Source of the DNA: Candidatus Gastranaerophilales bacterium
Lineage (GTDB): Bacteria; Cyanobacteriota; Vampirovibrionia; Gastranaerophilales; Gastranaerophilaceae
Direction: 5' to 3'
Length of the DNA stretch: 64,000 nt
NCBI GenBank assembly: GCA_944322545.1
Contig: CALUPF010000015.1
Coordinates: 1 to 64,000, forward strand
This document shows, piece by piece, positions 45,425 through 54,994 of this stretch. The notes under the pieces were generated by a model, which saw only the letters and a program-made list of their open reading frames with translations, did not search any database and was not told where the DNA came from. The position numbers and the translations under genes were made by a program. The first letter of the stretch is position 1. Each line of letters opens with the position of its first letter.

Positions 45425-46375
45425 ATGAGTGAGAAAAAGAAACTAGAATATGATGTTTTAATTTTAGGTGGCGGACCAGCAGGAATTTCTGCTGCAATTT
45501 ATGCAGCAAGAGGTGCTGCAACAACAGCAATTATAGACATTTCTATGTTAGGAGGCCAACCATCTAACTATCTAGAACTGGAAAACTATCCAGGATTTGG
45601 AAAAATTGGCGGCTACGACATGATGGAAAAATTCGAAGAGCATGCTGACATGTTCAACATTGAAAAATATCCTATGCAAGAAATTGAAAAAATTGATCTT
45701 CAATCACAACCTAAAATTATTGAAACAAAAGAAGCAACATTTGAAGCTAAAACAGTTATAATAGCAACTGGCGCACAAGCAAAAAAACTTGGTATAACAG
45801 GAGAAAAAGAATTTATAGGAAGAGGTGTAAGCTATTGCGCTGTTTGTGATGGAGCTTTTTACAAAGATAAAACTGTTGCAATTGTCGGTGGTGGCAATGC
45901 TGCGGTAGAAGAAGGATGCTATTTAACGAAATTTGCAAACAAAGTTTATATAATCCACAGAAGAGACCAACTTAGAGCAGATAAAATTGTACAAGAACGT
46001 GCATTTAACAATGAAAAAGTTGAATTTATATATGACACTATACCTTTAGAAATACAAGGCAATGATGTCGTTGAATCAATAGTATTGAAAAATGTAAAAA
46101 CTAATGAAATTACAAACTTAAAAACAGATGGAGTATTCCCATATATAGGCTTCAGCCCTAACGTAGAACATTTTAATGCACAACTAAAACAAGACTCAGC
46201 AGGATTTATAGAAACTGATGAATGTATGCAAACATCAATAAATGGTGTTTTTGCAATCGGTGATGTCAGAACAACACCTTTAAGACAAGTAATTACAGCT
46301 GCTTCTGACGGAGCTATTGCAGGATGTTATGCAGTAAAATATCTAGAAGAAATCAAAGAAAAAACACTTGTTTAA
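45425..46375 (+). CDS. trxB: Thioredoxin reductase
   Basis: The start is set at ATG 45425, after a purine-rich AGAGAGAA tract; a longer reading from 45383 overlaps the upstream gene. The 316-aa flavoprotein has the FAD motif G-G-G-P-A-G near residue 15, the redox motif Y-C-A-V-C (C138, C141), the NADPH motif G-G-G-N-A-A and the late G-D-V-R FAD site. It reduces thioredoxin (trxA at 21 kb) with NADPH. A terminator-like hairpin follows. Confidence 0.95.
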   Translation: MSEKKKLEYDVLILGGGPAGISAAIYAARGAATTAIIDISMLGGQPSNYLELENYPGFGKIGGYDMMEKFEEHADMFNIEKYPMQEIEKIDLQSQPKIIETKEATFEAKTVIIATGAQAKKLGITGEKEFIGRGVSYCAVCDGAFYKDKTVAIVGGGNAAVEEGCYLTKFANKVYIIHRRDQLRADKIVQERAFNNEKVEFIYDTIPLEIQGNDVVESIVLKNVKTNEITNLKTDGVFPYIGFSPNVEHFNAQLKQDSAGFIETDECMQTSINGVFAIGDVRTTPLRQVITAASDGAIAGCYAVKYLEEIKEKTLV

Positions 46376-46402
46376 ACAAACATCAAAAACTTCTAATCTG
46401 AC

Positions 46403-46445
46403 TTAGGCTCGAAAGCAAACTAAAAGCTATCGAGCCTAAATTTTA
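46403..46445 (+). terminator. Probable terminator after trxB
   Basis: TTAGGCTCG and CGAGCCTAA form a 9-bp stem around a 19-base loop, followed by AATTTTAT. The T-run is short. Confidence 0.5.
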
Positions 46446-46582
46446 TAAGAAAATTAGCGTGAATTTAAGTAAATAAGCATTTTATTTTATATTTACATTA
46501 AAAATAATCTAACTATGTAATATTAAATGTTAAAGATTAGTCATAAAAAGAAAAAAGTATAGATTTAATGTAAAATAAAACT

Positions 46583-48454
46583 ATGTTGAAAAAATTAATA
46601 CTAATCTTTTTCATATTAATAATAAATTTGTTTAACTTTGTATCAGCCGAAGAAGTATTGAAAATAAATTCGATTAATTTCGATAATTCTGACAATATGA
46701 TTTTCTTAACGGCTGCCTCAAAGGTAATGTATATTAATGTCAAATCCATGAAATTGTCTAATCCAAATAGGATTTCTTTTGACATAGAAAATGCAATACT
46801 AACAAAACCAAATAGCAGCTGGTCATTAAAAAACAGTGATATAACACAAGTTAAATTATCTCAATTCACAACAAATCCTAATGTTGTGCGACTAGTTATA
46901 ACTTATAATAAAAATTTCAACGTAAATAAGCTAAAACTATACAGAATTGATAACAATATTGTATTTGCTTATGACAAAAAAACTTTCAATAACAAGTTTT
47001 TAAGCACTATATACGATGATGAAAAATCAACAAATAATTACTACGAATATACAACTATATCTGAAGATGCAAAAACAACAAATGCTAATGGCGAAGCTTA
47101 TATTAAAACACCTGAAGCTATTGCTGTACAAAATGCGTTTAACAACAAAAATGAACTAGTAAAAAAAACACCTACATATGTACAAACCTCAAAACCAAAA
47201 GTTCAAAAGCTTAAAAGCAAATTTTATGTAAACAGAATTGATGTAAAAAGAGGCAACGCATTAATAAGAGGAATAGGTACAATAGCAATAGAAAGCCCTT
47301 TTGTTATTTCTAATCCAACTAGGCTCGTATTTGATATGCCTAACACATATGTTGCACAAGAAATCAGAAACAAAGAATATGTCTTAGGCGAAAATGAAAC
47401 AATAAAAATAGGTCAGTTTGAACCAACAAAAGCAAGAATTGTGGTAACTAGTGAAGATGTAGAAAAATTCAGACCTATATATTCTTACGACAGTCAAAGC
47501 ATATTTTTAGCACATGATGACAGAATTCTAGGAATGAAGTTGTATGACAGAACATCAGCTATATACACATATAGTGCGAAAAAAGTAAATGACACAACAG
47601 ATGCTCTGCATTTTGTATTCACTGAACCAATAATTCATTCAATTAAGAAATTCAGTAACAGACTAGAAATAAATTTATACAATTCATCAGGATTTGACCA
47701 TGAAGCGTATAAAAGAAACTTAAATTCAGAATTTCTCGCAAAGTTAAGAACTGATAAACTCCCCTATGTGGGAATTAAAATTATTGTCCCAATAAAAAAG
47801 ACAACTAATATAAACTACCAACAAAGTTTTGACAACAAACAGTTAAAAGTTATATTTGAAACTCCCAAAGAAGCAGAAATAAAAACGTCACCAGCTCCTG
47901 CAATTATTAAAAAGAATCCAAATGTTAAAACTATAATTATTGATGCTGGACATGGCGGCTCAGATGTAGGTGCCACTAGAGAAGGAATTTATGAGAAAGA
48001 TCTAACCTTAGATATGTCAAAACGACTTGCTACAATATTAAAGAAAAAAGGTTTTGATGTAGAAATGGTTAGAACTAATGATACATATGTATCATTACAA
48101 GATAGAGTATTATTTACAGAAAAGAATAAAGGAGATTTATTTGTAAGTATACACGTAAACTCAAGTGTTACACCAGAAGGTAACGGATTAGAGACTCACT
48201 ATTACACTCCACAGTCATATGATTTTGCTCAAGCTGTACATAAAGAGTTTGCATCAGCAATTAACGCAAAAGACAGAGGATTGTTTAAGTCTAAGTTTTA
48301 TGTTATTAATCATACTACATGTCCGTCTATTCTTGTTGAAACAGGATTTATTTCAAATCCTGAAGAAAGAAAAGAACTTATGACATCAGAAAGAAAACAA
48401 AAAACTGCTGAAGCTATAGCAAAAGGCATTTTAAAATATTTGGGTAAAGATTAG
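46583..48454 (+). CDS. AMIN-domain N-acetylmuramoyl-L-alanine amidase
   Basis: A 623-aa exported enzyme (signal peptide about residues 1-22). The middle carries one or two AMIN-type beta domains (about 25-135 and 210-320) that target the cell wall, and the C-terminal Amidase_3 domain has D-A-G-H-G-G with Zn ligand H457, a downstream Glu in Y-E-K-D-L, S-I-H-V-N-S and V-E-T-G-F-I-S-N. It cleaves the amide bond between MurNAc and the stem peptide during cell separation. AMIN-amidases of this plan are typical of Cyanobacteria and relatives. murI follows by 3 bp. Confidence 0.93.
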   Translation: MLKKLILIFFILIINLFNFVSAEEVLKINSINFDNSDNMIFLTAASKVMYINVKSMKLSNPNRISFDIENAILTKPNSSWSLKNSDITQVKLSQFTTNPNVVRLVITYNKNFNVNKLKLYRIDNNIVFAYDKKTFNNKFLSTIYDDEKSTNNYYEYTTISEDAKTTNANGEAYIKTPEAIAVQNAFNNKNELVKKTPTYVQTSKPKVQKLKSKFYVNRIDVKRGNALIRGIGTIAIESPFVISNPTRLVFDMPNTYVAQEIRNKEYVLGENETIKIGQFEPTKARIVVTSEDVEKFRPIYSYDSQSIFLAHDDRILGMKLYDRTSAIYTYSAKKVNDTTDALHFVFTEPIIHSIKKFSNRLEINLYNSSGFDHEAYKRNLNSEFLAKLRTDKLPYVGIKIIVPIKKTTNINYQQSFDNKQLKVIFETPKEAEIKTSPAPAIIKKNPNVKTIIIDAGHGGSDVGATREGIYEKDLTLDMSKRLATILKKKGFDVEMVRTNDTYVSLQDRVLFTEKNKGDLFVSIHVNSSVTPEGNGLETHYYTPQSYDFAQAVHKEFASAINAKDRGLFKSKFYVINHTTCPSILVETGFISNPEERKELMTSERKQKTAEAIAKGILKYLGKD

Positions 48455-48457
48455 GTT

Positions 48458-49264
48458 ATGGAAGAAATAAAAGACAAAATAACAAATGCTCCAATTGGTG
48501 TAATGGACTCAGGAATAGGCGGCTTAACAGTACTAAAACAGCTTATAGATGTTTGCCCAAATGAAAATTACCTATATTTTGGTGACACAAAAAATCTTCC
48601 ATACGGTGAAAAAACAAAAGATGAATTAATAAAAATAGTAAAAGAAATTTATGACTTTTTTGAACAAAAAAAAGTTAAAGCAGTTGTTATGGCTTGTAAC
48701 ACTTCTGCAGCAATAGCATATGATGTGTTGAAAGACAACTATAATTTTGAAATATACCCAATCATACAAGTTGTTTCGAAAAGTCTGACACAAGATAAAA
48801 ACCTAAATAAAATTGCAATAATGGCAACTCAAGCGACTGTTAATTCTCACAAATACGAAACTGAGTTAAAAAAAAGTAATCCCAATATAGAGGTAAAAGA
48901 ACAAGCATGTAAGCTATGGGTGCCTATTGTTGAAAAGAAATTAACCAAATATGATGAAAAAGCTGTTTTTGAAGAATATCTAGAACCAATAAATGAATTT
49001 AAGCCACAAAAAGTAATTTTAGGCTGCACTCATTATCCATATTTAATTGAGACAATAGCTAAGTATGCAAAAAAAGAATTGTTTATTAATCCCGCAAAAA
49101 TATTTGCAAACTACATAAAAGCCGACTTAACAGCAAAGAATCTTTTATCAACACAAAAGGATGGCTCAATCGAATATTTTGCTAGCTCAAATCCTGAACA
49201 ATTTAAAGAAAATGCAAAAATATTTTTAGATATAAAAAAAGAACCACAACTTATTGAAATATAA
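48458..49264 (+). CDS. murI: Glutamate racemase
   Basis: A 268-aa cytoplasmic enzyme that converts L- to D-glutamate for peptidoglycan. G-V-M-D-S-G-I-G-G-L-T-V and F-G-D-T-K-N-L-P-Y-G near the start, and the two catalytic Cys in V-M-A-C-N-T-S-A and I-L-G-C-T-H-Y-P, are all present. The ATG lies 3 bases after the amidase stop, so both cell-wall genes form one operon. A strong terminator follows. Confidence 0.97.
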   Translation: MEEIKDKITNAPIGVMDSGIGGLTVLKQLIDVCPNENYLYFGDTKNLPYGEKTKDELIKIVKEIYDFFEQKKVKAVVMACNTSAAIAYDVLKDNYNFEIYPIIQVVSKSLTQDKNLNKIAIMATQATVNSHKYETELKKSNPNIEVKEQACKLWVPIVEKKLTKYDEKAVFEEYLEPINEFKPQKVILGCTHYPYLIETIAKYAKKELFINPAKIFANYIKADLTAKNLLSTQKDGSIEYFASSNPEQFKENAKIFLDIKKEPQLIEI

Positions 49265-49294
49265 AAATCCTCTATTACAAAATAGAGGATTTTC
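49264..49294 (+). terminator. Rho-independent terminator (convergent murI/speD)
   Basis: AAAATCCTCTATT and AATAGAGGATTTT form a 13-bp stem with an ACAA loop; T-rich on the plus strand and A-rich before it, so it can act on both strands. Confidence 0.85.
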
Positions 49295-49311
49295 ATTATA
49301 GTTAAATTTAA

Positions 49312-49758
49312 TTAAAATTGATTAGCAATCTCAAATGGAGTTTCTGAAACATGTGAAGCTGAATCAATTTTGCCTCTTTTTAATTCAGAAAAAGATGCTT
49401 TTGTAGAGTTAAATGCTTTTTTCAAAAATTCGTAAGCAACTTTCGGATCACATTTATCACCACATGTAAATAAGTCAACAGCAGCATAACCTAACTCAGG
49501 CCATGTATGAATAGCTAAATGACTTTCTGAAATAATAACTACACCGCTCACACCGTGAGGACTAAACATATGAAAACATTTTTGTACAATAGTAGCACCA
49601 CATTCTAGTGCTGCATCAATCATAAGACTTTCAACTTTTTGAGAGTTGTTTAAAATGTTTGGATCACATTCAAAAAATTCAGCCAAAACGTGCTGACCAA
49701 GATATTTAGCATTAGTATCAACATGATAAACGCTTGGTGCTGTCATAGATTTAGTCAA
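49312..49758 (-). CDS. speD: S-adenosylmethionine decarboxylase proenzyme
   Basis: A 148-aa class of AdoMet decarboxylase that self-cleaves to make a pyruvoyl group; the product, decarboxylated SAM, donates the aminopropyl group for spermidine. S-E-S-H-L-A-I-H-T-W-P-E includes the Ser cleavage site and the catalytic His, and F-T-C-G-D has the active Cys. The start codon is a TTG at 49758 with AAGGAG 9 bases upstream; the first ATG (49746) is too far from it. A three-codon frame ATG-AAT-TGA overlaps the TTG. mtnP (54 kb) handles the methylthioadenosine produced downstream. Confidence 0.93.
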   Translation of the reverse strand: MTKSMTAPSVYHVDTNAKYLGQHVLAEFFECDPNILNNSQKVESLMIDAALECGATIVQKCFHMFSPHGVSGVVIISESHLAIHTWPELGYAAVDLFTCGDKCDPKVAYEFLKKAFNSTKASFSELKRGKIDSASHVSETPFEIANQF

Positions 49759-49970
49759 TTCATTTATCTCCTTTTCTGTTACCAGTGTAATTTTTACAAT
49801 TAAAAATATATTACTATAAAAATCAAAAAAAATTAAATTTTGCGGAATTTCTTATAAATTTCTTAATCTTTCTAAATATAATAGATTATGTTAATATTTT
49901 TGTTTATTATACAGTAGGAGAAATCCCACATTTAAACTAGTTTTATAACATCAATGAAGCCGAGGTCAAA

Positions 49971-50675
49971 ATGAGTAAAATTCTTGTTGTAGACGATGAT
50001 GAAGCAATTAATGAGCTTGTAAAAATAAATCTGGAACTTTTTGGATATGAAGTAATTACAGCTAAAGATGGCGTACAAGGTTTTACACTTGCAAAACAAG
50101 AACTACCTGACTTAATTGTGCTTGATGTAATGATGCCAGACGTTGATGGATATACAGTAGCAAAAAGAGTAAGAGAAAATCCTACAACAAAAAACATCCC
50201 TATTTTAATGCTAACAGCATTAAACATGCTCGAAGACAAAGTAAAAGGTTTTGACATTGGTGTAGATGACTATCTTGTTAAACCATTTGAAATGGAAGAA
50301 CTAAAAGTAAGAGTAAGAGCCCTTTTAAAAAGAACGAATTCAATTCCTGAATCATTAGCAACAAAAGAAATTCTTACAATTGGTGATATCACTTTATTAC
50401 CTGAAACATATTCTGTGAAAATACAAGACAAAATAGCAAAACTAACACCAATAGAATATGATATTTTAAATCTATTAGTTCAAAACCATGATTATATGGT
50501 ACCTTCATCAAAACTGTTGCAAGATATATGGGGCTACTCAGCTGATGATGATGTAGAAACAATAAGAGTTCACATAAGACATCTAAGAACAAAAATAAAA
50601 AAAATATCCAATGACAAAGAATATATTGAAACAATTTATGGCGGTGGATATAGGCTGTTACCAAACGGAAAGTAA
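49971..50675 (+). CDS. OmpR/PhoB-family response regulator (RpaA/RpaB-like)
   Basis: A 234-aa two-domain regulator: a receiver with acidic triad D-D-D near residue 8-10, phospho-acceptor D52 (L-I-V-L-D-V-M-M-P-D), T in L-T-A and K in L-V-K-P-F, and a winged-helix output (L-T-P-I-E-Y-D-I-L through E-T-I-Y-G-G-G-Y-R-L). The sequence style resembles the cyanobacterial RpaA/RpaB group. No histidine kinase gene adjoins it, so it is an orphan locally. GAGG precedes the ATG. The targets are unknown. Confidence 0.93.
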   Translation: MSKILVVDDDEAINELVKINLELFGYEVITAKDGVQGFTLAKQELPDLIVLDVMMPDVDGYTVAKRVRENPTTKNIPILMLTALNMLEDKVKGFDIGVDDYLVKPFEMEELKVRVRALLKRTNSIPESLATKEILTIGDITLLPETYSVKIQDKIAKLTPIEYDILNLLVQNHDYMVPSSKLLQDIWGYSADDDVETIRVHIRHLRTKIKKISNDKEYIETIYGGGYRLLPNGK

Positions 50676-50753
50676 TAAAAAATAAACAATTGAACTATTG
50701 AATAATATCTAATTTAGTTTTTTAATCAAAATTGATAATAGAAAAAGCCTTAT

Positions 50754-52013
50754 ATGTATAAAAGATTTCTATATATTTTAATAATATTTTTTATAAGTTT
50801 TACTTTATACAACTTTTTGTCAAAACAATCAGTTAATACAGTAAAACTGCCTAATTATGACAATGAATATCTAATTAACAAACAAACAACAGACCCTAAA
50901 AGACTGTTCTTAAAGACTTGGCGAATAATAAAAACAAAATATTACGACCCAACTTTAAATGGGCAGGATTGGTCAAAATGGAACAAAAGATATGTAGACC
51001 AAATAAAAACAAAAGATGATGCATATGTAGCAATCAATACAATGCTGGCTAGTCTTGACGACCCATATTCAAAGTTTTTAAGTAAGGAAGAGTACACAGA
51101 ACAAACGACAAACATCGACGCTAAAATTGTGGGTATAGGCGTAAACATTATGTCTATTGCAGGCAAAATAATAATAGTAAGCGTTGTTGAAGGAACACCT
51201 GCATATAAAAATGGAATAAAAGCAGGAGATATAATATTCAAGGTTGACAACACAGAAGTCAGTGGAAAAACGATAAATGATGTAGCAAACCTAATTCGTG
51301 GAGAGATAGGCACTAACGTAAATATAGAACTATTAAGAGACAAACAAAAACTATCAAAAACAATTAAACGTGACGAAATTAAAATAAAAAACATAAAAGC
51401 TGACATAATAGATAAAAATATTGGATACATACAAATTGTAAGTTTTTTAAGTTCAGATATGACAACTGAGTTTATTGAAGCAATTAATAAAACACAAAAC
51501 TGTTCTGGTTTAATTCTTGATCTCAGAGGCAACACTGGTGGACTTATGCCCAATGCAGTAATCATTGCCGATATGTTTTTAAAACAAGGTCACATTGTAA
51601 GTGTTGTAGATAGGGACAAACAAAAATCAGATATAGACGCCCAAACAAAACCTTATGCGATTGATAAGCCAGTTGTTGTGTTGATTGATGAAGGCACAGC
51701 TAGTGCTTCTGAAATTTTAAGCGGAGCTTTAAAAGATAACCACAGAGCAATTTTAGTAGGTCAACAAACATTTGGAAAAGGAATGATTCAAAGAATTTAT
51801 CCACTTCCGAACCAAACAGGTATGAATTTAACTATTGCAAAATATCTAACACCAAAAGGCTACGATATAAATAAACAAGGAATTACCCCAGACTATAAAG
51901 TTGAATATACACAAAAAGATTTTTTACAAGACAAAGATCCTCAATTGGATGAAGCCAAAAAAGTAATAAAAGGTTTAATCAAAAGCAAAAATGAGCTAGC
52001 TAAAGCTGGTTAA
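50754..52013 (+). CDS. ctpA: Carboxyl-terminal processing peptidase (S41, CtpA/Prc-like)
   Basis: A 419-aa periplasmic or surface serine protease with a signal anchor (about residues 5-22), a PDZ domain (about 125-205, G-I-G-V-N and the K-A-G-D-I motif) and an S41 core with L-D-L-R-G-N-x-G-G, nucleophile S317 in G-T-A-S-A-S-E and general base K342 in G-K-G. It trims or degrades proteins at their C termini. Its stop at 52013 directly abuts the stop of obg on the other strand. Confidence 0.95.
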   Translation: MYKRFLYILIIFFISFTLYNFLSKQSVNTVKLPNYDNEYLINKQTTDPKRLFLKTWRIIKTKYYDPTLNGQDWSKWNKRYVDQIKTKDDAYVAINTMLASLDDPYSKFLSKEEYTEQTTNIDAKIVGIGVNIMSIAGKIIIVSVVEGTPAYKNGIKAGDIIFKVDNTEVSGKTINDVANLIRGEIGTNVNIELLRDKQKLSKTIKRDEIKIKNIKADIIDKNIGYIQIVSFLSSDMTTEFIEAINKTQNCSGLILDLRGNTGGLMPNAVIIADMFLKQGHIVSVVDRDKQKSDIDAQTKPYAIDKPVVVLIDEGTASASEILSGALKDNHRAILVGQQTFGKGMIQRIYPLPNQTGMNLTIAKYLTPKGYDINKQGITPDYKVEYTQKDFLQDKDPQLDEAKKVIKGLIKSKNELAKAG

Positions 52014-53285
52014 CTAATCATAATAATCAAATTCAATATGACCAATTTTCACCATATCACCATCTTTGATTCCAGCTTCTTTTAATGCTTCATAAACATT
52101 TAATGATGCCAAAATATTTTGAAATCTATAAAGTTGATCGATATTTCTTGTATCAGTGACATTTGCAAGACGCAAAATTTTTCCACCCTCAACGCAATAT
52201 GTATTCTTATCCAATTTATATATAGAATACGCACTATCATCATTGTCAGTAGCTGCTAAATCAATATCTACGTCAACTTTAAATTCTGGTTTAGGAATTT
52301 CATCAACTTTTTGCATAACGAAATCCATAAATGGTTTAATATTTTGTTTTGTTGCTGCCGAAATTAAAAATACATCTGAAGATACATTCTTAAACTTCTC
52401 AAAATATTCCTGTTGAAGATCTTCACCGACAGAATCAATTTTATTAAGCGCAATAACTTGATATAAATTAGCTAATCTTTCACTATGTTTTTTTAATTCA
52501 TTATTTATCTTTTCATAATTTTCGAAAGGATTTTCCTGAGAAATATCGATAACATGAATTAAAAATCTACATCTTTCAACGTGTCTTAAAAACTCATGAC
52601 CAAGACCAACACCTTCACTAGCTCCTTCAATAAGTCCTGGAATATCTGCAACGACAAACCCATCACCAGATGGCTTTTTAACAACACCCAAGTGAGGAAC
52701 AAGTGTAGTGAATGGATAATCAGCAATTTTAGGTTTTGCTTCACTAATTACACTTATCAAAGTTGATTTACCAGCATTTGGCATTCCCAACAAACCAACA
52801 TCTGCAATTAGCTTTAACTCTAATTCTAAATCTCTTTCAATTCCCGGTTCACCAGGCTCACAAAACTGTGGAGCTCTTTTTTGAGCAGTAGCAAAACGAC
52901 AATTGCCACGACCTCCACGACCACCTTTTGCAACTAATACTTTTGATTCTGGTTCTGTCATATCAGCAATAATTTTGTCATTTTCAGGATCTTTAACAAT
53001 AGTACCTAAAGGAACTTTTATGTATAAATCCTTACCACCTCGCCCATGTTGCGACTTTGGACGGCCATTTTCTCCATTTTCAGCTTTAAAAATAGATTTA
53101 TATTTAAAATCCATCAAAGTAGTCATATTCTCGTCAGCAACAAAGTAGACATCTCCACCACGGCCACCATCGCCGCCTGCTGGACCACCTTTATCAACAT
53201 ACTTTTCACGTCTCCAAGCAACGGCTCCATTGCCACCTTTGCCTGAAAGAATTTTTATTTTTGCTTTATCTAAAAACATAGCCAT
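52014..53285 (-). CDS. obg: GTPase Obg/CgtA
   Basis: A 423-aa ribosome-associated GTPase linked to 50S assembly and to the stringent response. The Gly-rich Obg fold (residues 1-160, many G-G motifs), the G1 motif G-M-P-N-A-G-K-S-T, switch regions P-F-T-T-L-V-P and D-I-P-G-L-I-E, the N-K-I-D G4 motif and the C-terminal OCT domain are all visible. Length is typical of cyanobacterial-type enzymes. It partners functionally with rel. Confidence 0.97.
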   Translation of the reverse strand: MAMFLDKAKIKILSGKGGNGAVAWRREKYVDKGGPAGGDGGRGGDVYFVADENMTTLMDFKYKSIFKAENGENGRPKSQHGRGGKDLYIKVPLGTIVKDPENDKIIADMTEPESKVLVAKGGRGGRGNCRFATAQKRAPQFCEPGEPGIERDLELELKLIADVGLLGMPNAGKSTLISVISEAKPKIADYPFTTLVPHLGVVKKPSGDGFVVADIPGLIEGASEGVGLGHEFLRHVERCRFLIHVIDISQENPFENYEKINNELKKHSERLANLYQVIALNKIDSVGEDLQQEYFEKFKNVSSDVFLISAATKQNIKPFMDFVMQKVDEIPKPEFKVDVDIDLAATDNDDSAYSIYKLDKNTYCVEGGKILRLANVTDTRNIDQLYRFQNILASLNVYEALKEAGIKDGDMVKIGHIEFDYYD

Positions 53286-53318
53286 ATTAAAAGACTAACA
53301 TAAAAATAAAAGATAAAA

Positions 53319-53702
53319 CTAATCTATATAAAAGAAGTCATCATTTTCATCTTTATAATCTTCCCAAAGAGGAATTTTATCTTCAAATAAATTCTTCTTT
53401 TTCTTCGATTCATCAGCTTTTTCTTTATTTTGGGAAGCTTCTTTTTTATTTTTTTTGATAAGATTAGCAACATTCATCATAGCAAGAGAGTTTAGCGTTG
53501 CATTCAATTGAGCACTTCTATCAACAAACTGAGACTCATTAAATTGCTGACCTTCTTCTACAAATTCACCTTGTTGAAAATACTCCATGCCGGGACTTTG
53601 ACGATCATCAGCAGTTTTTGCCGCAGTACCAGATATGTCGCCGCTTTTAAAATTAAAGCTGCCACCGATTCCAAAAAATCCAGCTGAGCGATTATCTACC
53701 AC
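53319..53702 (-). CDS. Small conserved-looking hypothetical protein
   Basis: A 127-aa product with a GTG start (53702; AGGAG lies 8 bases upstream). The N terminus has aromatic/glycine motifs (G-F-F-G-I-G-G-S-F-N-F), a Gln/Glu-rich middle, a Lys-rich helix and an acidic, aromatic tail (D-D-F-F-Y-I-D). No signal peptide or membrane segment. No family recognised. It precedes obg on the same strand by 33 bp and may be co-transcribed. Confidence 0.6.
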   Translation of the reverse strand: MVDNRSAGFFGIGGSFNFKSGDISGTAAKTADDRQSPGMEYFQQGEFVEEGQQFNESQFVDRSAQLNATLNSLAMMNVANLIKKNKKEASQNKEKADESKKKKNLFEDKIPLWEDYKDENDDFFYID

Positions 53703-53863
53703 GACAGGTACTCCTGTTTTTCTCTCTTATATACAAATACTCAGGGATAAAATCCCCGATATTGTATTAAAACCAAGTATACATTTTTTTGCTACATGTA
53801 TGCATTTATTTTAAGTTATATTAACAAATTTTTACATCCACTTATTGATGTAAGAAATATCAA

Positions 53864-54142
53864 CTATAAATTAAAAATCAAAAGCATTCTAACAACTGCA
53901 AACTGCACAAACTGTAAAAATAAAAGAGCAATTATTGGTGAAAAATCCAATCCACCTAAAGCCGGTATAACCTTTCGAAAAGGAGCCAAAACAATATCAG
54001 AAATAAAGGCTAAAGCACTAAATGGTTGATTATACCAGTTTATTTGAGGAATCCAGGTGAGAAATATCCTGACTACAATTATCAAAAAATAGAAATTAAA
54101 TAGATCATTTACAATTTTTGCAATACTCAAAATAAATCTCAC
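53864..54142 (-). CDS. YggT-family membrane protein
   Basis: A 92-aa protein with two membrane helices (residues 12-30 and 70-88) and the family core R-I-F-L-T-W-I-P ... F-S-P-I-I-A-L-L-F-L-Q-F. YggT proteins act in cell division or osmotic homeostasis in several bacteria and are nearly universal in Cyanobacteria. It lies 11 bp after mtnP on the same strand, so they are probably one operon. Confidence 0.9.
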   Translation of the reverse strand: MRFILSIAKIVNDLFNFYFLIIVVRIFLTWIPQINWYNQPFSALAFISDIVLAPFRKVIPALGGLDFSPIIALLFLQFVQFAVVRMLLIFNL

Positions 54143-54153
54143 CTTTCCTTAAA

Positions 54154-54960
54154 TTAAACTCTTGAACCTGCTATTGTGCTTTCACAATCACAGTTATTTC
54201 TTTCCAATGGAAGTTTTTCAATTAAATTGAATAACAAAGCTTTTAGTTTTTCATTGTTATCATTAAATACTTTTATAACTTCCGCATGCTGAACAGGAGG
54301 AACTTCACCAACCAAGCCCGCGTCATAATCAGTTATAAGAGATATATTTAATGGACACATATCCATTTCTTTAACTAAATATGCTTCTGGGAACTGAGTC
54401 ATATTAATTACTTCCCAACCTTGAGAAGTAAAGAATTTAGACTCTGATTTAGTTGAAAATCTAGGACCATTAATTACAACAACTGTTCCTGTTTCATGAA
54501 CAGTAATGCCCAATTCTTTAGCTGTATCAATAGCCACCTGTCTCATTTCAGGACAATATGGATTTGCTGCGCTAACGTGTGTAACAATAGGACCATCGAA
54601 AAATGTTGACTTTCTACCATCAGTCCAATCTACGAACTGATCACAAATAACAAAATGCCCAGGAGCAACATGTTTTTGCAAACTACCAGCAGCACAAGGA
54701 GATATTACTCTTTTACACCCTATTGATTTCATTGCCCACACATTAGCTCTGTAATTAATCAAGTGTGGTGGTAAAGTATGATTTCTACCATGTCTTGGCA
54801 TAAAAGCAACCTTATGCTCACCGATTGTACCAATAAAAACACTATCAGAAGGCGCACCATATGGTGTTTCTATTCTAACTTCTTCAATATTATCAAGAAA
54901 TTTATAGAAACCAGAGCCACCAAATACACCTATGTCTGCTAAATTTTTATTCTTTTCCAT
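54154..54960 (-). CDS. mtnP: S-methyl-5'-thioadenosine phosphorylase
   Basis: A 268-aa enzyme that splits methylthioadenosine to adenine and methylthioribose-1-phosphate. Visible are G-V-F-G-G-S-G-F-Y-K, R-H-G-R-N-H-T-L-P-P-H, C-A-A-G-S-L and the purine-pocket loop N-M-T-Q-F-P-E-A, all consistent with MtnP and not with generic purine nucleoside phosphorylase. It recycles the by-product of polyamine synthesis started by speD. Followed by yggT. Confidence 0.95.
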   Translation of the reverse strand: MEKNKNLADIGVFGGSGFYKFLDNIEEVRIETPYGAPSDSVFIGTIGEHKVAFMPRHGRNHTLPPHLINYRANVWAMKSIGCKRVISPCAAGSLQKHVAPGHFVICDQFVDWTDGRKSTFFDGPIVTHVSAANPYCPEMRQVAIDTAKELGITVHETGTVVVINGPRFSTKSESKFFTSQGWEVINMTQFPEAYLVKEMDMCPLNISLITDYDAGLVGEVPPVQHAEVIKVFNDNNEKLKALLFNLIEKLPLERNNCDCESTIAGSRV

Positions 54961-54994
54961 TTTTTCTCCCCAAGTTCTATTAATCTTATTTTAT

